Source: Myroides fluvii
GTDB taxonomy: Bacteria; Bacteroidota; Bacteroidia; Flavobacteriales; Flavobacteriaceae
Reading direction: 5' to 3'
DNA length: 64,000 nucleotides
Assembly: GCF_009792295.1 (NCBI RefSeq)
Contig: NZ_CP039934.1
Coordinates: 1,570,501 to 1,634,500, forward strand
Shown here one piece after another: positions 60,930 to 64,000 of the stretch. Every line of letters starts with the position of its first letter. The first letter of the stretch is position 1. A model generated the notes under the pieces. That model was not told the origin of the DNA. It ran no database searches and saw only the letters and a program-made list of their open reading frames with translations. A program made the position numbers and the translations under genes.

Positions 60930-63900
60930 TTAAGCTTCGGGTTGTTGTTCTTCCTCTCCTCCTTGGTATTGTTTGAATAAATAGTTGAAATGGGTAAAAT
61001 ACGCGTTGAAATCGTTTTTAAACGAATTTACATAATTCGCTTGTTTGTCTTCTACATCGACAATAGCAACTAAATTTCTCCAGATTTCTAATTCGGATAA
61101 AATTTCATACGCATAATAGTTTTGCTCCTCTAAAGGAAGATTTTTGTAGTAAAACAATTTCTCCTCCGATTTTTGTGCTAACTGCTTGGCGTAATCTTGT
61201 GCTAATTTCGTTTCTCCAATTTTGTAGTAACATTCAACAAAAGGAATAACTAATTGATAATAACCATAATATTCAATCGGCATATTGGTCATGGCAATAT
61301 CCAATATTTCTTTGGCTTTTGTCTTTTTCCCCTCTTCAATTAATTGTTCAGCTAAACGACTTAAGTTGATGCGGTAGCTCAAAGAGTTTCTACGTGTTTG
61401 TGGGTCGTGGTAAATTTTATCACTACCCATATTACCCCAATACCACGTTTTTACAGTTTCGTACATGCGATCTGAATCAATCATACCCAAATCGATTGGA
61501 TGCGCATTTTGGCCTGATGTTTTGATCGGTACTAACTTGTAAATCAATCCCTGTAATTGCAAGTAGTCTTTCATCCAAACAAAGTCGTCATTGTTGAAAC
61601 TACCTCCAGAGAAATAAATTGGTCGCTCCCAGTTGTTGTTTGCGATAATATCTAACATAATCAAGCGGTGCTTATAAATGGCTTGATCTGTAATATCGAT
61701 TTCCAGAGAAGGCAATACTTGGTCTCTTAAGTATGGAGATACAATATTGTTTTTCGCAATAATAGCACTATCTACAGGTAGGCTAAACTTATTCGTAGGA
61801 ATAAAGTGAAGTGTTGTACCCGCTTCTGTCATTCGCTTGGTTCTTTGATCATCTGAGCGCACAACATCTAACAATAGTGATAAATCAAAACGCTGCTCTG
61901 TTTTTGGATCAATAAGAATTGCATCGCGTTTATTCCCCACATATTGATCATGCGTAAATTTGATTGGCAATGGCTCAGAATCGTAAGCTTTAGCTTTCAT
62001 CTGGTCGATGTACCAATCTTGTGTTAGTAAGCTGGTACAAACCACGCGAACATCCGTACGGTATCCCTCAATTTCTTGTAAATACCAAAGCGGGAAGGTG
62101 TCATTATCACCAATAGTAAAAATAATGGCATTCGGATCACAAGAATCTAAATAGGCTCGAGCATTCGCCAAAGCCGTATAGCGATTAGAGCGGTCGTGAT
62201 CATCCCAGTTTTGTTGGGCTAATAATACAGGAGCGGCTAACGTACAAACGGTTAATACAATGGCGTTAGACAGTTTTGGAGAGAGGTATTTTTTCACTCC
62301 TTCATAGATGGAGTAAACACCAAATCCCAACCACATAGCAAAAATATAGAACGAAGGAACAACGGCGTAATCGCGTTCTCTAGGTTCAAATGGGCGTTCA
62401 TTCAAGAATACTTTTAAGGCTAAACTCGTAAATAAGAATAGAACCAACAGCACCCAGAACATTTTCGGATCTTTACGGTAGTTAAATACAATTCCGATAA
62501 TTCCCAAGATAAAAGGCAAGAAGAAATACGTGTTTCTACCTTTGTTATTCAATACTTCAGTAGGTAAATTGTCTTGAGATCCTAGGCGAATTTCATCTAA
62601 AAATTTTACACCACTCAACCAATTTCCATGTTCTAGATCCCCTTGTCCTTGAATGTCATCTTGACGTCCAACAAAGTTCCACATCAAATATCTCCAGTAC
62701 ATATACCCAAATTGATAGGTAAACATATACGACATATTATCAGAAAAAGAAGGTACTTCAATATCGAGTGCTTGACCATATTGACTAAAGAGATTGTCTA
62801 GTTCTTCCACGCCAAATTCACCACTGGCTAACTTTTGTTTTACCCCTCGCTCGAGGTAAATTAGTTGTTCATTATTGGTATACCCTGAAGCAATGTTGAA
62901 ATTCAGGGGTTTAGAATAACGCATATAATTGATGCGGTGATTCTTATCGGTACTCCACATACGCGGTAAAAAGCCTTTGTGCTTTTCATCGAAGTTTTGT
63001 CCGGCGTTTTTCCACTCATTCACAACCACATATTTACCTGTTTGGTAATCTCTTTCGTAGTTGGGTTTTTCGTCTTTCCAAGGGTTGTTTTTATCTAAGC
63101 CAACATACGCTTTGGTAAAGTATGAATCGTAGTAAATGCTTTCATCTCCATACTGCTCACGTTGGTAGTAGGCTAACAATTCCGTCGCATCCGAAGGCGT
63201 ATTTTCGTTAATTGTAACATTGGCATTTGCGCGAATTGGCAACATCAACCAAGCGGTTAATCCCACACAAACAAATACTAAAGTTAGAATTAATGTATTA
63301 AGGGTACCATATCCTTTTTTACGGGTGTAGTATAAGCCAAATACCGTAATTCCGATTAAGATAAGGAAAGCGAGGATGGTTCCACTGTTGAAGGGAAGTC
63401 CAAGTGTATTGATGGCAAAAATTTCCGTTTTTCCAAAGAAAGCTAAGAGCTTAGGAAAGAAAAAGGCAAATAAGAAGAATAGAGCAGCTACAGCTGCAAT
63501 ATTGCCAATGATGAAATTCTTAACGGTTACTTTTTCATATTTTTTGAAGAAGTACAACAACCCGATCGAAGGAATAGTTAACAAAGCCATGAGGTGAACT
63601 CCAAAGGAACATCCCGCTACAAGGCCAATTAACAACAACCAACGGTTTCCACGCGGTTGGTCCATATCATCTACCCATCTTAGTCCCAAATAGAGTAATA
63701 AGGCAGTCAGTACCATAGCAGAAGCATAAACTTCTGACTCAACGGCATTAAACCAAAAACTATCCGTAAAACTGAAGGCTAACGATCCGATAGCAGCACT
63801 ACCTAAAACGGCAATAGCGTTAGAAGTGTTCCACTCCGATGTTTTGATCACCATCTTTTTTAAGATATTGGTCATCGACCAGAACATAAATAAGATGGTA

Positions 63901-64000
63901 AAGGCGCTAGAAAATACAGCTACCATATTCACTGCTAATGCAATATGTTGTGGTGAGATAGCGAAAAGAGAAAACAAAGCACCTAGCATTTGATAAAAAG
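60930..64000 (-). CDS. DUF2723 family multi-spanning membrane protein (glycosyltransferase-like), 5' end cut by window
   Basis: The frame stays open to the window edge, and the usual N-terminal segment (a first TM and the WDCGEF-type motif) is missing, so about 70-90 residues lie outside. The visible 1019 residues have about 10-12 hydrophobic segments to residue 560, including FWFNAVESEVYASAM and FGVHLMALLTIP. A large periplasmic domain follows (about 570-830, with IFTIGDNDTFPLWYLQE), then a helical TPR-like tail (about 860-1000). DUF2723 proteins resemble protein O-mannosyltransferases (GT-C fold) and are linked to protein O-glycosylation in Bacteroidota. An activity for this copy is inference. 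Confidence 0.88.
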   Translation of the reverse strand, partial: FYQMLGALFSLFAISPQHIALAVNMVAVFSSAFTILFMFWSMTNILKKMVIKTSEWNTSNAIAVLGSAAIGSLAFSFTDSFWFNAVESEVYASAMVLTALLLYLGLRWVDDMDQPRGNRWLLLIGLVAGCSFGVHLMALLTIPSIGLLYFFKKYEKVTVKNFIIGNIAAVAALFFLFAFFFPKLLAFFGKTEIFAINTLGLPFNSGTILAFLILIGITVFGLYYTRKKGYGTLNTLILTLVFVCVGLTAWLMLPIRANANVTINENTPSDATELLAYYQREQYGDESIYYDSYFTKAYVGLDKNNPWKDEKPNYERDYQTGKYVVVNEWKNAGQNFDEKHKGFLPRMWSTDKNHRINYMRYSKPLNFNIASGYTNNEQLIYLERGVKQKLASGEFGVEELDNLFSQYGQALDIEVPSFSDNMSYMFTYQFGYMYWRYLMWNFVGRQDDIQGQGDLEHGNWLSGVKFLDEIRLGSQDNLPTEVLNNKGRNTYFFLPFILGIIGIVFNYRKDPKMFWVLLVLFLFTSLALKVFLNERPFEPRERDYAVVPSFYIFAMWLGFGVYSIYEGVKKYLSPKLSNAIVLTVCTLAAPVLLAQQNWDDHDRSNRYTALANARAYLDSCDPNAIIFTIGDNDTFPLWYLQEIEGYRTDVRVVCTSLLTQDWYIDQMKAKAYDSEPLPIKFTHDQYVGNKRDAILIDPKTEQRFDLSLLLDVVRSDDQRTKRMTEAGTTLHFIPTNKFSLPVDSAIIAKNNIVSPYLRDQVLPSLEIDITDQAIYKHRLIMLDIIANNNWERPIYFSGGSFNNDDFVWMKDYLQLQGLIYKLVPIKTSGQNAHPIDLGMIDSDRMYETVKTWYWGNMGSDKIYHDPQTRRNSLSYRINLSRLAEQLIEEGKKTKAKEILDIAMTNMPIEYYGYYQLVIPFVECYYKIGETKLAQDYAKQLAQKSEEKLFYYKNLPLEEQNYYAYEILSELEIWRNLVAIVDVEDKQANYVNSFKNDFNAYFTHFNYLFKQYQGGEEEQQPEA

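Overview
The window looks like chromosomal DNA from a member of the Flavobacteriaceae (phylum Bacteroidota), possibly Myroides or a close relative. The evidence is an AT-rich composition, repeated promoters of the Bacteroidota type (TTG about 20 bp before TAnnTTTG) and lineage-typical genes and orders: acpP-fabF-rnc-IPExxxVDY-pyk, addA-kbl-ompA-addB, a three-gene cytochrome b558-type succinate dehydrogenase, single-chain glycyl-tRNA synthetase and a DUF2723 protein. The genus is inference only. No rRNA, tRNA, CRISPR array, insertion sequence or integrase was seen.

Layout. 1-6 kb: end of a Gcr-type membrane protein, a convergent KefB-like antiporter, then the dinB-LD-carboxypeptidase-yraN operon. 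6-10 kb: a TonB-dependent siderophore-type receptor and a PepSY membrane protein, together an iron-uptake unit. 10-13 kb: bacilliredoxin, PlsC-type acyltransferase, acyl-ACP desaturase and an HD phosphohydrolase, followed by an unusual intergenic array of five 110-bp repeats. 13.6-18 kb (minus strand): acyl carrier protein, FabF, RNase III, an IPExxxVDY protein and pyruvate kinase. 18-22.7 kb: purN, rnhA, a PfkB kinase and a long PurF, mainly purine synthesis.

22.9-26.3 kb holds the most notable accessory locus: an AAA ATPase followed by a subtilisin-type protease, matching the IetAS toxin-antitoxin/antiphage system, inserted between housekeeping genes. 26-28.6 kb: SLC13 transporter and superoxide dismutase. 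28.6-37.4 kb: AddA-like helicase-nuclease, Kbl, a thrombospondin-repeat OmpA and an AddB-like nuclease. 37-43 kb: alpha/beta hydrolase, ChaN-like protein and sdhCAB. 43-50.5 kb: smaller genes, including an omega-amidase-like hydrolase, two paralogous lipoproteins, ComF, YchJ, an SDR-like protein and YceI.

50.6-60 kb (mostly minus): glyS, an untracked C-terminal fragment of a metallo-beta-lactamase-fold gene, a small lipoprotein and a heavy-metal RND efflux operon whose pump gene is fused to its TolC-like outer-membrane component. The window ends with a DUF4190-type membrane protein, thiL and a DUF2723 protein cut by the right edge. Most transcription units end in clear intrinsic terminators, many of them shared by convergent genes.

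Several genes have an upstream TTG in frame that sits inside the TAnnTTTG promoter. In those cases I chose the downstream ATG.
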